Shown one piece after another: positions 11,920 to 26,246 of a stretch of DNA of 64,000 bases (positions are counted from its first letter, which is position 1; each line of letters begins with the position of its first letter). A program made the translations under genes and the position numbers. Location of the stretch: the NCBI GenBank assembly GCA_029204225.1, contig CM055093.1, forward strand, positions 47,178,854-47,242,853, written 5' to 3'. This DNA is from Diphasiastrum complanatum. Lineage: Eukaryota; Streptophyta; Lycopodiopsida; Lycopodiales; Lycopodiaceae. The notes under the pieces were generated by a model. The model saw nothing but the letters and a program-made list of their open reading frames with translations, searched no databases and had not been told where the DNA came from.

Positions 11920-12672
11920 GTAAGTAATAATCAGGAAGGTTTCAGTCAGCTTTGTTATGAGTTTGATTGTTTGGGAGTATGTGCACAGACATAGATTTTT
12001 TTTCGGTTTCAGCATCATCATCGCTTTGTCTCCATCCCAATCACCAGTCCGCCCTCCGTCTTTGGAAATTTTCAAAAGGCTCGTTTCTAGTCTTTTTCCT
12101 TATGTGCCTCTCAGAGGCAAGCAGTCGGAAAAAGAACGACTGAGCAAACGATTTGCTGTATTGTGGATGATCTGGTTAGCGTTTGCCTGATATCTGAAAA
12201 TTTCCTTGTCCCAGTATGTGCGCACTGTTTGGAACCCTAGTCACTGCAGGATATTCATTGCAATCTCAGAACCTACTGTTCAGGTGGAAGCATTGCTTCA
12301 TGTAATGGAGTTTGGTGCTTTTTTGAAGGATATTTGTTCGGAGTTCTGAACAGAAATTTGTTATCATTTTCTGTAAGACTCTTTGTTTTAGAGATATGGA
12401 GATATCAAAGTGCAATAATTTATTTTCTTCAGCGCAGTTACTTGCAGATGCTCATTTGGCCTGTTCTTTGTCGACGTTTGGTTCTCTGAGATCAGGAATA
12501 GAAATTTATGATTAATTCTGGAAGCTTGCTATCATCTCAAGTTCGATTCTACGTCAAGCTGCCTGTCATATAGCGGCTGCTTTGTTGCATTGTAGGGAAC
12601 TGCTCTGATGACCCTTACAATGTTTACTGTGCTGTGCATGTGCAGAATTGCCGACAGGGTTTTCTTTTCATC

Positions 12673-15600
12673 ATGATCAAGTTAATTAGCGTGAAGCAAA
12701 AACAAAGGGAAGCTGCTCAAAGTGGCAGTGGCGGACCACCTATTAAAAAGCAGAGTCCTGGAGAGTTGAGGGTTCAAAAAGGTAAGTAGTCGCTGCAAAT
12801 AGCTCTTAAGAGAGATGCTAGGCCTTGCAAGCAACATTTTTTTTTCCACTCCTTTGTTGTTGTTGGTTCTGTTTTATTAGCAGTATATGTTGGCCTGGTT
12901 TGATAGTCGACTGACCGGTCCCATGTAAACGATTGACATTTGTCCTGTTATAAAAAGACTTCATTTATCAAATAGTGAGGACTTATTTCAGTGACTGTAA
13001 TATTTAGAGCTTTTGCAATTTTGTCAAATTGATGAAGGTGATAGTTAGGATGGAAACGAACTCAATAGTTTAACATCATTGTCAGCATCAGTACCTCAAC
13101 AGATATGTGCAAACAATCACATGCATGCAGTGTTTTGCATACCTTTGATGTAGACATTATCTGTTTTGCAGACATAAGCGAGTTGAATTTAGCAAAGACA
13201 ACATCTATAGCTTTTCCTCATGGAAAGGATAATCTCCTAAATTTTGAAATCGCAATTCAGCCTGATGAGGGTTTTTATCAGTAAGCTTTTTAAGTTCTTC
13301 CAGTTTGTTTTCCTAATACTTTTAAGTAGGAGAATGATATGAATGTCTGTCAAATAACCTTCTAGGTCTTGCAAAATGGTTGATGTGGTTACAATTTCTG
13401 CAGGGGAGGGACTTTTGTCTTCAGCTTTCAAATTCCAACTATCTACCCACATGAGGCACCAAAAGTGAAATGTAGAACAAAAGTTAGTGTTATTGCAAAC
13501 ATCAAATACTCGTTATGGATTCTCTTGACTACTGCTGGTATAGCAATATGACTGTCATAAACATTCAATTGGCTAAAATATCCTTCAAGGCAATCTAATT
13601 CTTATCTTTGCTGTGTTTTTCCATCATGCACTTGCAGGTCTACCACCCAAATATAGACTTGGATGGAAATGTGTGTCTGAACATTCTTAGAGAAGATTGG
13701 AAGCCAGTTTTGAGCATCAATTCGATCATCTATGGTCTTCAATACTTATTCTTGGTAAATGATGAGTTGTCCAAAGCCTTGTTCTGGTTCTGAACTATGA
13801 TGTTTCTGTGTAGTTCAAATCTACATCCATCTCTTTGCAGATTGAGGCATAATTTTGCTCATTGGGATTGCTTGGAAGTGGACATAGTTTGGAGTTAGTG
13901 ATAGCTGCTTAAATACTATACCAAATATAAGTATTGTAGCCTAGATGTTTCTCTCAAATGCTTTGATTACCTGTGTTATCTGGCTTCTCCTATACTTTTG
14001 GAGCTGAAATGACATCCCCCCGACAGCTACATGCTACTAAATCAAAAGATTTGGTTGGTAAGGTGGATAGACATAAGGTGTGGACAAAGTAGGACAGCTG
14101 AGTCTGGTACCATTTGGGCAGACACTTTCATAGACTGAGGAGCAACTCAACATTAATCTAATTTTGTGAACAAACTTCAAAGAACAGAGATGCCGGAGAC
14201 TGACCATGTCCGATGCCGGGGACTGACCACACCTACGGCTTGGTGTCACTATCGCAGGAAAAAAGACATTATTGTGGGCATCTTATACAGGAATGAATGG
14301 TCAAATGGGAGGATAGGTAATGAGGTTCTGCCAAGGTAGAAGCCCAAAAATAGTTTTGACACACTCTGAGTGGGGTGCAAATAACATGTGTAAATAGAGA
14401 CAGACACATGACAAAAAGAAAGAGAAGGGGAAAAAACGCATACGTGTGCACTATGCAGTACTGGGTAACAGGGTACAGCTGAGCTTTAGGGACTAGAATG
14501 AGGTGGCAAGTGAATGATAAATGCTAGATTCATCCTAACTTGAGTGAATTTATATGCTCAGATCTGAAAACATCTCCACAAACACAACTTGGTGTCTTTA
14601 TGTTCAAACTTGTGAACTTAAACTTGAAATTGTGCGTTGGCCTCCGGAATGTGGTCTGGATCGCGATTCCGGACTTCCCATTAGGGTTTCCTGGAACACA
14701 AATTCTATTTGTATCTTTTATTTTTACAAGTACATTGTCTGGATTACAGTCAGTCAGCCAAAATCTGATATAAAATGTAGGATCTGGGACCACAATCTAG
14801 GAAACATCTGATCTTGTCTTTGCATTCTGTGTTTATACTTTATAGTTATCACATGTGAAAGCCCTGGAAACTGTTCTGCTAGCAGAAAAAATAGCCTTTT
14901 TGCCTGATTGTTGGTTGAATTCAAATTGGTTTCTGCAATGATCTGCTGCAACTGTGAAAGCACTTCTTGATTGATTGATTGATTTATTGATTTTAGTGGC
15001 AACTTTTTTCTTGATTTCTCGATTTCAAAGATTCGGAATGCAAAATATATAGCCAGGCCGCGGCTGTCTGCTTGTGGCCTCACTAGAAATTGAATTTTTT
15101 GAGCGATCCGGGACTGCAATCCGAGTCCTGGACCAGCGATCTGGAATGTGCATTTTGGATCGCAATTGCAGTGGATTGCTCACAGATGCACAATCGGCTG
15201 CAAATGTGATGTGAAGCTACAATTTCTCCGTAAGCATATTTTCTCAATTCTGTAATTCATTGAGATTTGAACTGGCAGGGAGGGTTATAAGGAGGCTCAG
15301 GACATTTCAAAAATCCCTGCTAACTGAGAGTTATATAGAGGGTTATAAGAAGGTTTGAATCAATCAATATCATAATTGCACTACATGTTTTGGAATTTAG
15401 GGTTAGGATTTAGGGGCCCAAATTTTTTATTTTTGTTTGCTTTTCCTTCAATTGTTTTGCTTTTCTTTGAATTTTATTAGGGGAGGGAACTGTTAAAAAA
15501 TGAGCTAAACCACAATAGTAGTAGACAACAGTTTCTATGCTGACCTGCTGAAATTTCTTTATTCGATTCTTGAATTTTCTTTCAATTCTGAAAAGGGCAA

Positions 15601-17925
15601 TTTTGAAAAGGTGTGAAATTATGTTTGTAAGTTTGTGCTCTTTTTAGTCAAGGCTTGCAGTTAGAGATTCTCTTACAAGTGAACTAGCAGCATAATTCTA
15701 AAACTGAATGCTTTGTAAGCTAAATATGTTCCAAATAGCTTTTGGTTCTATCTGTTTTCTATGAACCTGAAATTCCATGGCAATATACTTTATCCTAGGT
15801 GAATTTTGTGACAATTTCCTTAGACTCTAGGTTTGCGAAGTCCTCTCTTGATCACCCTCGCATAGATTGTCTCGCTAAGGCATAATATTGGACATGGAAG
15901 TCTCCACCCAATCATAGAACATAGTTGTGTTCACCTCAGATATTTGGAGATTGCACCAACATGAATGGTCAAGCTACTTGACGATAGTCATGGCGTCCTA
16001 CACTACCAATACAATGTTCCATGACAATATTTTTCTCGAGGTCCTAAGGGATGTGCAAAGACTAAGAGAATTGTGAAGACCAACAAACTAATGAATTTAT
16101 TAGCTTAGGTGAATTATGTGACAAGATTTCCAAGATTCTTGGTGTGTGAAGTCCTCCCATGATAACCCTTGCATAGATTCTCCCTTGCAGTGAAAATTTA
16201 TTCAATTATTGGACATGCAAGTCTCCATTCAATTGTAGGAAACGTGTCCACCTTAGATCTTGGGAGACTGCACCAACATGATTGATAGCCATGGCACCCC
16301 ATACCACCATAGCCCACATCTCACAAAGCAGATGTCCCGCAAAATAGATTCATTGATAGTCTTAATCATTTAACACCAATATTGATTTGAATGCCCCAAC
16401 TGATGATGCTCCTAGTTTTTCTTATGAAGGCCCATTTGAAGGCTGCCTATCTCGAGTATCTTCTATGTGATTGCTTCTACATGTCCAATTTAGTGTCCTC
16501 TACTCACCCTGCATTTCCAGCACAATCATGGCCTAACCATAATTGATCCAAAATGTGAACCCAAAACAGAGCCCAACTTTTGTGGGCTTTTCTTAAGTGA
16601 AGGCAAGATACTAGCTATCCCTAGTTAGTCAGAGATGTAACATGGTTCCTCCCATGAAGACATTCATGTTCTTAGAAGTGGAAGTCAGGGAAAGTTATTT
16701 TTTGGTGTTTCATTGCTCTCTTAAGAATCGTCATTTGAGCTTCATTCATTCTGCCTACATAAGCACTCAAAGATAATGTATTATTTTCAATGGCCTTTCC
16801 TTCTTCTCCAATGACATCTCAAGTTTTAAAGGATCATTAGTTGGAACGTCCTCCACTCTACTTAAGTCCTTCCATAGACAGATCTACCAATGCCTTGTTC
16901 ATTGACTAATCAAAACATGCCCCTGTACCCATATAATGAATCACTAATTGGTATTTTTGGGGCCCTAAGCATAGGGCCAAATATGCAAATACCTGAAAAA
17001 GTTGTCATCACATCCCTTAGGAATCAAATTGTCCAACTTAAATGCCTGCCCAACATGACTTACATACCTTAGTGTGAGTTCAACATTTCATACGTCATGT
17101 GCATTGTGTACAAACTACAAAGATTTACAAAGGATGATGAAAAGTCATCTATCTCATATGATTAATGATTATAATTTATACTATTGGGTCCTTAAGCACA
17201 TGGCCAAATGCATAGGCACTCGACAAACTAATCATTACCTTCTGACAAGGTTATCTAAAAAAATCACAACTATAATTGATCCAGAGTGCCCACCACTTGT
17301 TTGAGCCTAAATCTACTGGGCTTGCTCAATGCAATGCTAGACACCAACTGAAGTGCAACTAGTTAGGGACGTAACACACATCTTTCCCTCAAATATTCAT
17401 GTCTTAAAATATAGAGTTAGGAAAGTTTGTTTTAAGGCTTTTAATGATTTCTTGAGAATTACGATTCATGTACTCAAGGATAGTGACTTCCTTTACTGTA
17501 TAGTATTAGTTCAAGTTCCAAAGGAACTTTGGATGAAAGATTCTCAATGAGGCTTATTTCATCCTGGGATGCAAGTGAATTACCTTTTTGCAATGTTCAA
17601 AGTTCAAACAAGCTTTCAATTGCTCACAAAAATTTTGTATGCTCTTTGTTACCTTCTGAACATTCCAACAGTTGAAGGATAATGCCTATTTTATCCTTCA
17701 TGGCTAGTTCAACTCATTTGATGCAAGCAACAAGATACACAATTGTAATTGGGGACAATTTTTAAAAACACGTCATAGCCCCCCTTTTGTTACTTAACTA
17801 AGTTTAGTGCAATTGGGGCCCAAGTTGGCAAATAGCTCAAGCTCATGATGACACCTCATAGCTTCCCATGCATGTACTTGACAAGCTTTCTCACCAAGAT
17901 TAGGTCTCTCCAGGCCTTCTCTCTC

Positions 17926-17974
<49 letters not shown>

Positions 17975-19249
17975 GCATCCTTTTCAGTTTCAGTTTTCAG
18001 TTCAGTTCATAGCAGTTAGATTTGTATTTCTGTTATAATCTTGGAGACGTTTCATATGCTCCTACGGTTACCACATACTTGACATGTACTTTGACTAGTC
18101 TTATATGCCTTTTGGCATGGAAAAGACATTAATAATGATTTCTTTCTTTCTTTCTTTCTCTCGGGGCCCCCCACCCCCCCCCCCCGCCCCAACATGGGTG
18201 TGTGATTTGTGGTAGTGGTGGGGGTGTGTTTGAGTTGTTTCAGATTCTTGGTGTGCGGAGCTATATGTTTGATGTTTTTTCCATGCTTCCATAGCTAGTT
18301 TCTCTTGCTTTCACAATGTGTCTTCTATATAGTGAATATCGCATAGCTGGGCCTTAAGATTTGTCATGGTATTAGTGTAGGTTGTAGTAGATATTAGCTT
18401 GTGAACGTTTTTAGCTGCTTGCCAAAAGAAAGTAACGTTTAATTCTATGTAATACAGAGCACCATCAATTTCATGAAGTCAGAATCATACCTCATTGTAA
18501 CGACTTACCGTCGTACAATGGAATCTTGTTGCAAATCCTGTCAGTTCTTGATAAATTGTGCGAACACAGTATCCAGAAAAAAAATGACTATCAAACCACA
18601 GACTTTTCTGTATTCAAGCATAGTTGATTTTATTTAATTTGCAATTCCAATGATGAACAGTTTGTGGACTTATTCTTGTTGTTATACTCACGACTCAGTT
18701 TCACTTAGACTGTACTTAATGAAAATTTGATTCTCTCAAGCAAATACAGGCATCATGATACCAGCACTGTGAAAGCAATGAAACTTACTGTTTTTCATTT
18801 TTGGGAGGGTTAGGAAGGCTCCGCCCTCCCTTACAAGCACCGGGCTTGTAAGATCATAGGCCTGCCTTGCAGGGTCTGGCAGGGCAAGGCCCCGCGGCCT
18901 TGGACTGCCCCACAGCCTGCTCTTAGCAGGAGGCCTTGCTTGCTAGAGACTAAGGAAGGCAGTGGGGAGGGGCTTGCAAGTTGTAATCGTTCCTCAGAGC
19001 TCCAACTTAGAATGCAAAAAGATAATGGATTCAATTCATGAAGCAAACTCGTGATTTGAGTGTTCATGCATTAACAAGCTCATGCCACAAAGAACATAAC
19101 CGTACAACTCACACTTTTGCAAGCTCATGTAACTGATGGTAAGAGTTAGCAGATCTTTTAACCAATTTGGAATGTAATGTTGTTCAAAAATGTCTTCATC
19201 AAGTGGCAGATTATCTTCATTGTCAATTCACGTTGAGAATGCCGCTAAC

Positions 19250-19323
<74 letters not shown>

Positions 19324-20058
19324 ACACACACACACTTATAGAACCAAAGATCTCTTCTTAAGTAGAAGGTGATCTATCTCTAAGAGAAGCTTTGCGTGAT
19401 TCTGCCATGGCCACAACAAAATTTTGCAAAAACACCCCGTTAATAGTGAGTCTTAGTCATAGGACATCAATTGTGCATGGCTTAATTCTTCACTTACTTC
19501 AAGCTACTTGCACATGTGCTTAAGCCTTAAATGCACACACAAAGTTGTTATGACTCGACAAAACAACAATTACTTTGGTTTCCAGTTCTTTACTGTTGTT
19601 ACGTTTATTTATTTGTGTTGAACACGTGTACAGATACACTTGTTTTGATGCATCACTGTTATGGCTCTGAGAGCGAACCATGTAGGGGTCTTTTTTAGGC
19701 TCTGCTAAGGTTGTTTTTACAAAATTACACAACTTGTTTCAAGTTGGGAGTTGAAGGGCTTAACTGTATAGTCTTAGGTTCAGTCTTTTCAGTTTTAGAA
19801 AGGCTTGGCTTCCTTTCAAGCTTGGGCAGGTCCTCGGTGGCAAGTGACTCTTGTTTTATTATTCCTTCTGCTATATGTGTGTGTCATGCAACAATTGAGC
19901 TATTGTGGTTGTGATTTTAGGACCCCAATCCTGATGACCCTCTCAATCATGAGGCTGCACAAGTTCTAAGAGACCATCCCTGGCAATTTGAAGCAAATGT
20001 ACGGAAGTCAATATCTGGAGGCTATGTTGGTGGGCATCATTTCCCAAGACATAGTTGA
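12673..20058 (+). CDS. UBC12: NEDD8/RUB1-conjugating enzyme E2 (UBC12/RCE1)
   Basis: Five coding exons join in frame to 183 residues: 12673-12781, 13172-13280, 13404-13482, 13638-13754 and 19921-20058, all GT-AG. The product takes NEDD8/RUB1 from the E1 (AXR1-ECR1) and transfers it to cullins, activating SCF-type ubiquitin ligases. Diagnostic features are the N-terminal [16 protein letters not shown] extension, which docks the E1 in this family; the E2 core with [14 protein letters not shown]; the HPN motif; and the catalytic Cys112 in [12 protein letters not shown]. The C-terminus is [20 protein letters not shown]. The length matches the usual ~184 aa. The last intron is 6.17 kb and full of repeats, yet both splice sites and the frame are intact, so the gene looks functional. 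UBC12 identity is near certain. Confidence 0.95.
15797..16300. repeat. Two diverged direct repeat copies, ~310-bp period
   Basis: AGGTGAATT-T-TGTGACAA starts both copies (15797 and 16107). Further shared blocks in the same order are GAAGTCCTC, GCATAGATT, AAGTCTCCA and TTGCACCAACATGA / CTGCACCAACATGA. It is probably an old intronic repeat or a duplicated TE piece. Confidence 0.55.
16535..17480. repeat. Second diverged direct repeat pair in the intron
   Basis: Segments starting near 16535 and 17265 share, in order, ATAATTGATCCA, TGGGCTT, AGTTAG-C/G-G, ATTCATGT and GAAAGTT-T-TTTT. Divergence is high. No coding content. Confidence 0.4.
17918..17970. repeat. (CT)n microsatellite
   Basis: About 53 bp of CT with one A interruption, inside the UBC12 last intron. 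Confidence 0.9.
19252..19335. repeat. (AG)n(AC)n compound microsatellite
   Basis: About 69 bp of AG followed by about 15 bp of CA, 590 bp upstream of the last UBC12 exon. Confidence 0.95.
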
Positions 20059-23000
20059 AGACTCAGCTACAATAATACATCAGTAAGTTGGGGGACAAAG
20101 TTTGACTATGGCAAGCCGTATTTTTTAAAATGAAAATGTATATTTGATATGCTGTAACGTAACAGGTGAGATTCTATTACTGGAAGACTTAAGACTGTTA
20201 GTAGGTTGGCATCCACTTGTCATAGCATAGCGCTTTTAATCCTTGTTCTCAGTGCTATACAGTAAGAAACAAGTTTTGTGAGGAGCAAGGATATTGTTAA
20301 CTGCCATGTCTCTGTAAATGGCAGAATACTGCAGCACTGCACTGTGCTGCACATTACTCACTATGATAACTGCTATATGTCAATTCTCATCTGTGGCCTT
20401 TATTTTGCTCTTTGTCAGTACTCAATTCAGAGCAGAAATTCAGTGAGTGTATGTAAAGTGGTGCCAAATTATGATATTTGTGTCTATAAGCTATAAGCTA
20501 GTTCTTGGTTGGCAAGAAGCTACATGCTTACTATGTTTATATTTTGGATTGCCCTCTCTTTAACTAGTGGTTGGTAGCTTTTTAGTTATTCGAGTTTTGT
20601 ATCTGCAAATTCTTTGAGGTAATATGAGCTGATGTTCGTTTTCAAAGAGATATTTCTGATGTCACCCTAGTGTTTGCTACCTGGCCTAATGTTAGGAAAA
20701 GTTATCAGATTTTCTCCTCTGCAGCATGATAATGTTCATGTTCTTTGTTCATCTTCATGATCTATTATGAGTATTTAGCCTTTTGGTAACATGAGCCAGC
20801 AAGACAATTTTTGGAAAGGTTGATTCTGAATATTGGCTATTAACCTTCAACATTTCCATGATTTGCTATTCTAAATTGTCCATTGTCAAAGTTTAAGCAA
20901 ATCAGCCCTATGCAAAATGTTTAGAGATTCAAAACCTTCGCTGTCCATTCTGCCAAGTCCTCTTCATGGCATATACCTATCCATGTACCGAATCGTTGTA
21001 TTCTTACCATGACATCCTGAGGCAATGTACAGCATGGAACTTGTTACTAAGGATTTATCCTTGAGCTGCATACAGAGCTATAATGAATTAACACATGACG
21101 ACCTTGAGTATGCCACCATAACAACAATACTAAGCTTGCAACCTTGTTGCTAATTGCTCCTCTTACAATGGTGAGTAGTGCCTAGAGGTTCATTTATAGC
21201 AAGCATTCCGTCCTTGCTAGGCAATCTAAAAATCATTTACCTTCTAGAATCACTTAAATTTCGTTTAGAGATGACTCTTCACCAGACAATGAAGTATTTA
21301 TCAACCAAAAACTGTTATTTGTTTTATCATTGAACTAGAAGTACTGTCGCCATAAGCTGATGAGTATATTATTTTCTCTTGACTCATTCCTCTTGGTGTT
21401 CAACAAAAATTATAACACTCAATCCCAATGGTTCCTTATCAGATCCTGTGGTAAACTTTTTCATATAATTCAGTAATTTAACATTGATGTATGTATCTAG
21501 GTTTTTTAGCAGTGATATACCATAGCTTTTCATTCTTATACATGAGAAAAGGCCTCCACTCTTCCATCCCTCATCTCCAGGTGCATGATGTGGTTGGAAG
21601 GTAATTACGTGTGATGCATATCTTTCCAAGTAAACAAGCCACTTCAGATCAATGCTTATGTAAACTAGATCTGTTTTTCTCCTGGAAAAGAAGTTTCTGT
21701 TCTCGTCGCAATCATTTTTCTTCTTGCTGATTCTTCACTTAGATGCATCAGAAAAGCATTTGAAAGTCTCTGTTAAAAGATATAATTGTGCTTGTGAATT
21801 CCAAGTGTTGGAACCATGGTATTGTTATGGCCATAAAAAGCACCAAAAAAGCAGCAAAATAAGCGACATGGACTTCCCGTTATGGTTTCGCCTTGATTAT
21901 TCTGTGCATTGAACTTTGTTTATTGAAGGCTCTTTATTCCTTGATTAGACCACACAGCCTTAAGTAGTAGCTTTTGCAACAAAATGTATGTTTGAATATA
22001 GCTGTCTTATATTTGATTCTGTGAGGCCTTAGTGTCCCTATATCCCTCTTCATTGAAAGCAGGACAAGTGCTAGGACTCGTACTTTTATAAGATGGTTTT
22101 CCTTGTGTTGTCGATGCTACACCTTTCTAGTATTCTATGGTAGCAAGAGAGAATTGCTTAGCTTTTTGCCTGCCATTGAAATGCATATGCATATCAAGTT
22201 GAGGAATGGATAGGTGAGTGGTTGCTAAGAGTGCTGCAAGAATGGGTCAGTATTTCTCCTCCACCTAGTTCTGATGACTGCAATATTTGATAGTCATATT
22301 AGAATAATGCCAATCTTAGGAAAATGAAGGCACATAGACCATAACTTGCAACAAGGAGTTACAAAAACATTTTTTCATGCTAAGAGCATGCTTGAAGGCC
22401 ACCTCCAAGCACCACCTAAATAGATGCTGAAGCTATTAGAGTGGTGAGGACGAGTTAGTCATTAAAAATTATTCAAATATTAGGACTTGCAGAAAGTAGC
22501 TTATCGGTTGTGATGATATGGAATGTTTCATATGAGTGACAAGTTTAGGTAGGATGTTGGAGTTTTCCAGTCATCTTTATGCAATAACTATTATTAAGAT
22601 CATTATGGCAATTAGGCCTATTTAGCTTTCAGAGTACAAGGTGTCCTTAGAAATATTCGAATCAATTTTGTTGATGCATTCTAGAAGATAAACTGTAGAC
22701 TACGAGATCTAGAAGGTTGAGCATTCCTTTATCCCTCTTTATTGCAATCAAGGCAAGTACCATGACTACAATTCGAAGGAGAGTTTTTACAATCTTACAT
22801 GAATTTCTTTCCTTGTAGTAAAAACATACTCCTTGTTGGGCTTTTTCTGCAAAACAGCTGAGAGAGCATTTTGCTTGAAGTTTTTGCAAACTATCTACAT
22901 CTACACATAGATCAGGTTTGGCTGGGGATGGTTGACATTCTTGCTAAGAGCGTTGCACAAATAGGCCATTGTTTCTCCTTTACCTATGCTATTGAAGAAA

Positions 23001-25400
23001 CAAAACGTTTCTATTTACAAAGCCTTGCTAGCTTTCAGCCCTCAGCCCGACGAAGACATTCACGAACTCGAAGATCTGGAGACACGAAGCACGAAAAGTT
23101 TTGCGAACATGATAGTCAAAGCAGACGAATGGTTCGCGAACACGAAAGTCAAAGCAGACGAAGACGAACGGTTCGTGAACACAAAAGATTTACGAATGAG
23201 AATCTTTTGCGGTCGAGTACGAGAGAAGGCAAACAACCAAAACGAAACCAACGACGGAAACAAAACCTTCTCCTGCCTGCACACTCCAAAGAGTACTAGC
23301 AGGATCATGCAAGTACCCAGAAGTATAGATATCTGAACTAATGATATGACATCAGTAGATACATTTTAGGTCATGGCTAATCTGCCACTCTTGTGATTCC
23401 CTGATTAGTTGTAGATGTTTAATCACTCTAATCTTAGATTCACATAGAGCGGCCATACTTACTGGATGATACTTGACATATAGATCAACAGAATACACAT
23501 AAAGACAACAAGTCTGCCTGCGTGTGAGACGAGCTCTCTGTGATTAGGATCCATAGAGATCCAACTGTCCGCTAGTAAAGCGAGACGATTACTCCTGAGA
23601 GAACCGTGTTTCTCCCACGCCAACGCACTGCATGGATTGCATGCAGTGCTTGAAAAAAACAGAGGAAGATCAATATAGATAATTTCTCTTGTTGTGTCTG
23701 ATCTCGAATGCAAATGCTTCTGCTGTTAATCGTGTGTTTGAGTTTTCTTGTTCATTTTAATTCCGCACCTTGGTTGAAACTGTATTGAATGCTGCATTAA
23801 TTTTATAAACGTAGATCAGCAGAGCCTGACTACATTCTGGAGGATTGTAGGAGTGATTCAGCTGGCAGTGTCCAGCGATCGCAACTGAACTCCATCCGAA
23901 TCGGAACAGAGGATCGTGGTTCCTTCGCGAAAGCTTCGCAACTGCAAAATCCAAATCGCGATACACGAAGACCTCATCAGCTATTGTGAACAATAAGCCA
24001 ATAGAGGTTGAACAAATCACAAATGTTTTGCATGTTGACTACAATTTCTCAAACACTATTAACAGAACAACAACATTTTGACAAAAGTTGAAGACATTTG
24101 AGTTGAAGTGCGCTCCATCACATATTTACAAACCTCAATTTGCAACATTGAGTTGTAGAAACAAAAACATATATGACAGGCCTTGACCAAGCCCCATCTA
24201 TCGGAGATGCTTCAAACTATCGTAGTGTTGCAAATGGATGGCTTGTTAAGTAAAGCTCAAATTCTAGTGCCTACTAGAAGTTAGTTTATGGGTCTTTTTA
24301 TTTTGAGATAGCATCTTGGCCTCCAAAAGAAAGAATTCAAGCTGCTCTTAAAAAAAAAGTAGTTGTCTCAAAATAGGAGCACCTTGAGTCTTTGGATATA
24401 CTTGTTACTTTCAAGAAGAAAGATTTAGCGCCTTAAAAACAAAATCCTCGATGTTGAACAATAAGGTGCTCCTAAAAAGAGATCAAAAGGAAAAATACAC
24501 CGAGAAGGCAACTTGGTCCAATTGTTTTCATAGCACGAGAATTCAATAGATTTGCTAGGGGCTTATATTAGATTAGCTCAAATGAGAAATTTTGTGCATC
24601 AAACAAAAAAGGTTTAGAGACCACTTTCATTGTAATCAAAGATCAATGTGATCAATGTCCGATGGACTTCAACTTTCGAGAAAGACCCATGGAGGTTAGA
24701 GGATCTATTTCCACTCAAACCAATCATTCAATGAGGTGTGTTGAGTGATAAGTACCAAAATTGCATAGCAAATATTTCAAGTGATGGGCATCAAGTTTGA
24801 GCTATTTGAAATGTCTAAAGTATAGATTCTTGAAATTTGATTGTTCAAGAAGCAATCTTGAGTGGTAAGGGCAAAAATTGAGCTACCTTGAATAATAGAC
24901 ATCAAATTTGAGCTATTTATGGTGATGTGGGTCAATTCCACTGATATGGGATGGATTTCAAGCAATTTGAATGTCCGTAATTCCAGAAACATCGTTTCTA
25001 CTTGTACTTTTATTGTTTTTTTTCAATTAAATTTATGAGAGTTGCTTATAACTTCTCAAGGTTACCAGCAGCCGATTCGAATTGGCCGATTCATCCAGCT
25101 CAAACCAATTCGAGCCAGTTAGGCCGGTTCGAATCGGAAGACGGTTTAAACTTAATTTTTAAGAAGTTTTCTTTTGTCTAGTTCGAACTAGATTTCGGTT
25201 AGAACTGGCTTAGAAAGGTTCGAACGATTCAAACCACGGTTCGTGGTAACTATGCAACTTTTTGTTAGGTGATGGGATTGATGCTATGTTGAATGTGAAT
25301 CTATTCCTTTCTGGAATTCCCTAACCCCTCCGTTGTGCCATACGACTGGCATAGCTTCCTTATTTGAGAACTAACCAACTCCATCAAATCTAACAACCGT
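20059..25400. other. UBC12 3' flank and long non-coding stretch
   Basis: No gene is supported over 5.3 kb. The UBC12 3' UTR probably occupies the first few hundred bases, but no polyadenylation site could be fixed. Segments near 22140-22290 and 22700-22990 are diverged copies of each other (TTGCTAAGAG-GTTGCA followed by TTTCTCCT-ACCTA). At 23095-23190 a short unit reading GAACAC/TGA-AGTCAAAGCAGACGAA repeats twice. At 25060-25255 GGTTCGAA-type motifs recur on both strands. Confidence 0.5.
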
Positions 25401-25612
25401 GAGTGAATCGCAACAGGCCCCCTGTTGTGTAACTTTGCCTGCACACTTCTCGAGACAAAAGTGCACGGTTTCCAACGCTCATTTCTTTTGTCTACCCTTG
25501 TGCCACACACTAACCTTTATCCGCCATCTCAAGCATCCACCTCCTCCCAACCTGCAGTTATTAACACAACGGCCAACAAACCACCCCATCAACAACCACC
25601 ACTTCTTCTTTC

Positions 25613-26246
25613 GTGCAACCCCCCACTCCGATTTCTGTTATCGCTACCTCTCTTCCGGTTCCATCCACATTTGTTTCTATCTCCATCCCTGTTTCTTCTA
25701 TTGATACCACTCCTACTTCTCTTCCAGTGTCCATTACTCCATCCATCAGCATCGCATCTTCCGTCACTCCTTCCGCCACCGTTGCTTCCATTCCATTCAA
25801 TCCTCCTGATTCACAACTGTCCCCCGACACTCTGGCATGGATGCAAGTTATCAATTTTTCACCTCCATGCCAGACACTTTCTGCTCCATCTTCACCTTCT
25901 TCCATACTCCACACCACCCTCCAGTTTCCCTCTGTTCCTCCCATCCTCTCGTTCGGACAAACCGTCCTCACCCCTGTTTCCACAATTATTTTTCAAACCC
26001 CACCCGCTTCACCAACAAAGGTTGCCGAGGGCAACCAACCGTTGCCTAATGACACACTTGTCCAAACAATGTTTGTACCATCGCCAGATCGAACTGATCC
26101 TACCGCCCCAGATGGCATCAGGTCCAATGAGAACCTGATTGAAGATAATGACGACGGGATTCCACAAGTCGTCGGAGCCGATATGACACAAGCCCCTGCC
26201 AGTGCCAGTGTACCGGTTGCTCCCAGAGATCTAACGATGGCGCACC
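25613..26246 (+). pseudogene. 5' half of a long unknown ORF, split by a Copia element
   Basis: An open frame rich in Ser, Pro and Thr runs to RDLTMAH and is then interrupted by the LTR at 26247. The frame resumes exactly at 31759 (CAA ACT CTG GGC), past a near-perfect 5-bp target duplication (GCACC / GTACC). The two halves were therefore one gene before insertion. Base composition is GC-richer than the surroundings. No domain is recognised, and the low-complexity N-terminus resembles a disordered linker. It may belong to an older retroelement but carries no diagnostic motif. Confidence 0.5.

Larger units (their letters stand above)
13755..19920 (+). other. Large last intron of UBC12
   Basis: The intron is bounded by TTG|GTAAAT and GATTTTAG|GAC. 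It contains diverged direct repeats (15797-16000 with 16107-16300; 16535-16760 with 17265-17480), CT and GA microsatellites, a poly-C tract near 18173-18186 and a GC-rich patch near 18810-18970. No gene inside it is supported. Confidence 0.8.

Noticed and set aside
16890-17550. Plus-strand ORFs inside the UBC12 last intron
   Set aside because: They fall in diverged direct repeats and match no TE or host protein.
22871-23336. Charged ORFs with a repeated KADE-type motif
   Set aside because: Created by a short nucleotide repeat; two overlapping frames are equally open and no homology is recognised.
23459-24020. Minus-strand ORFs downstream of UBC12
   Set aside because: Short, no recognised domain, codon pattern not distinct from background.
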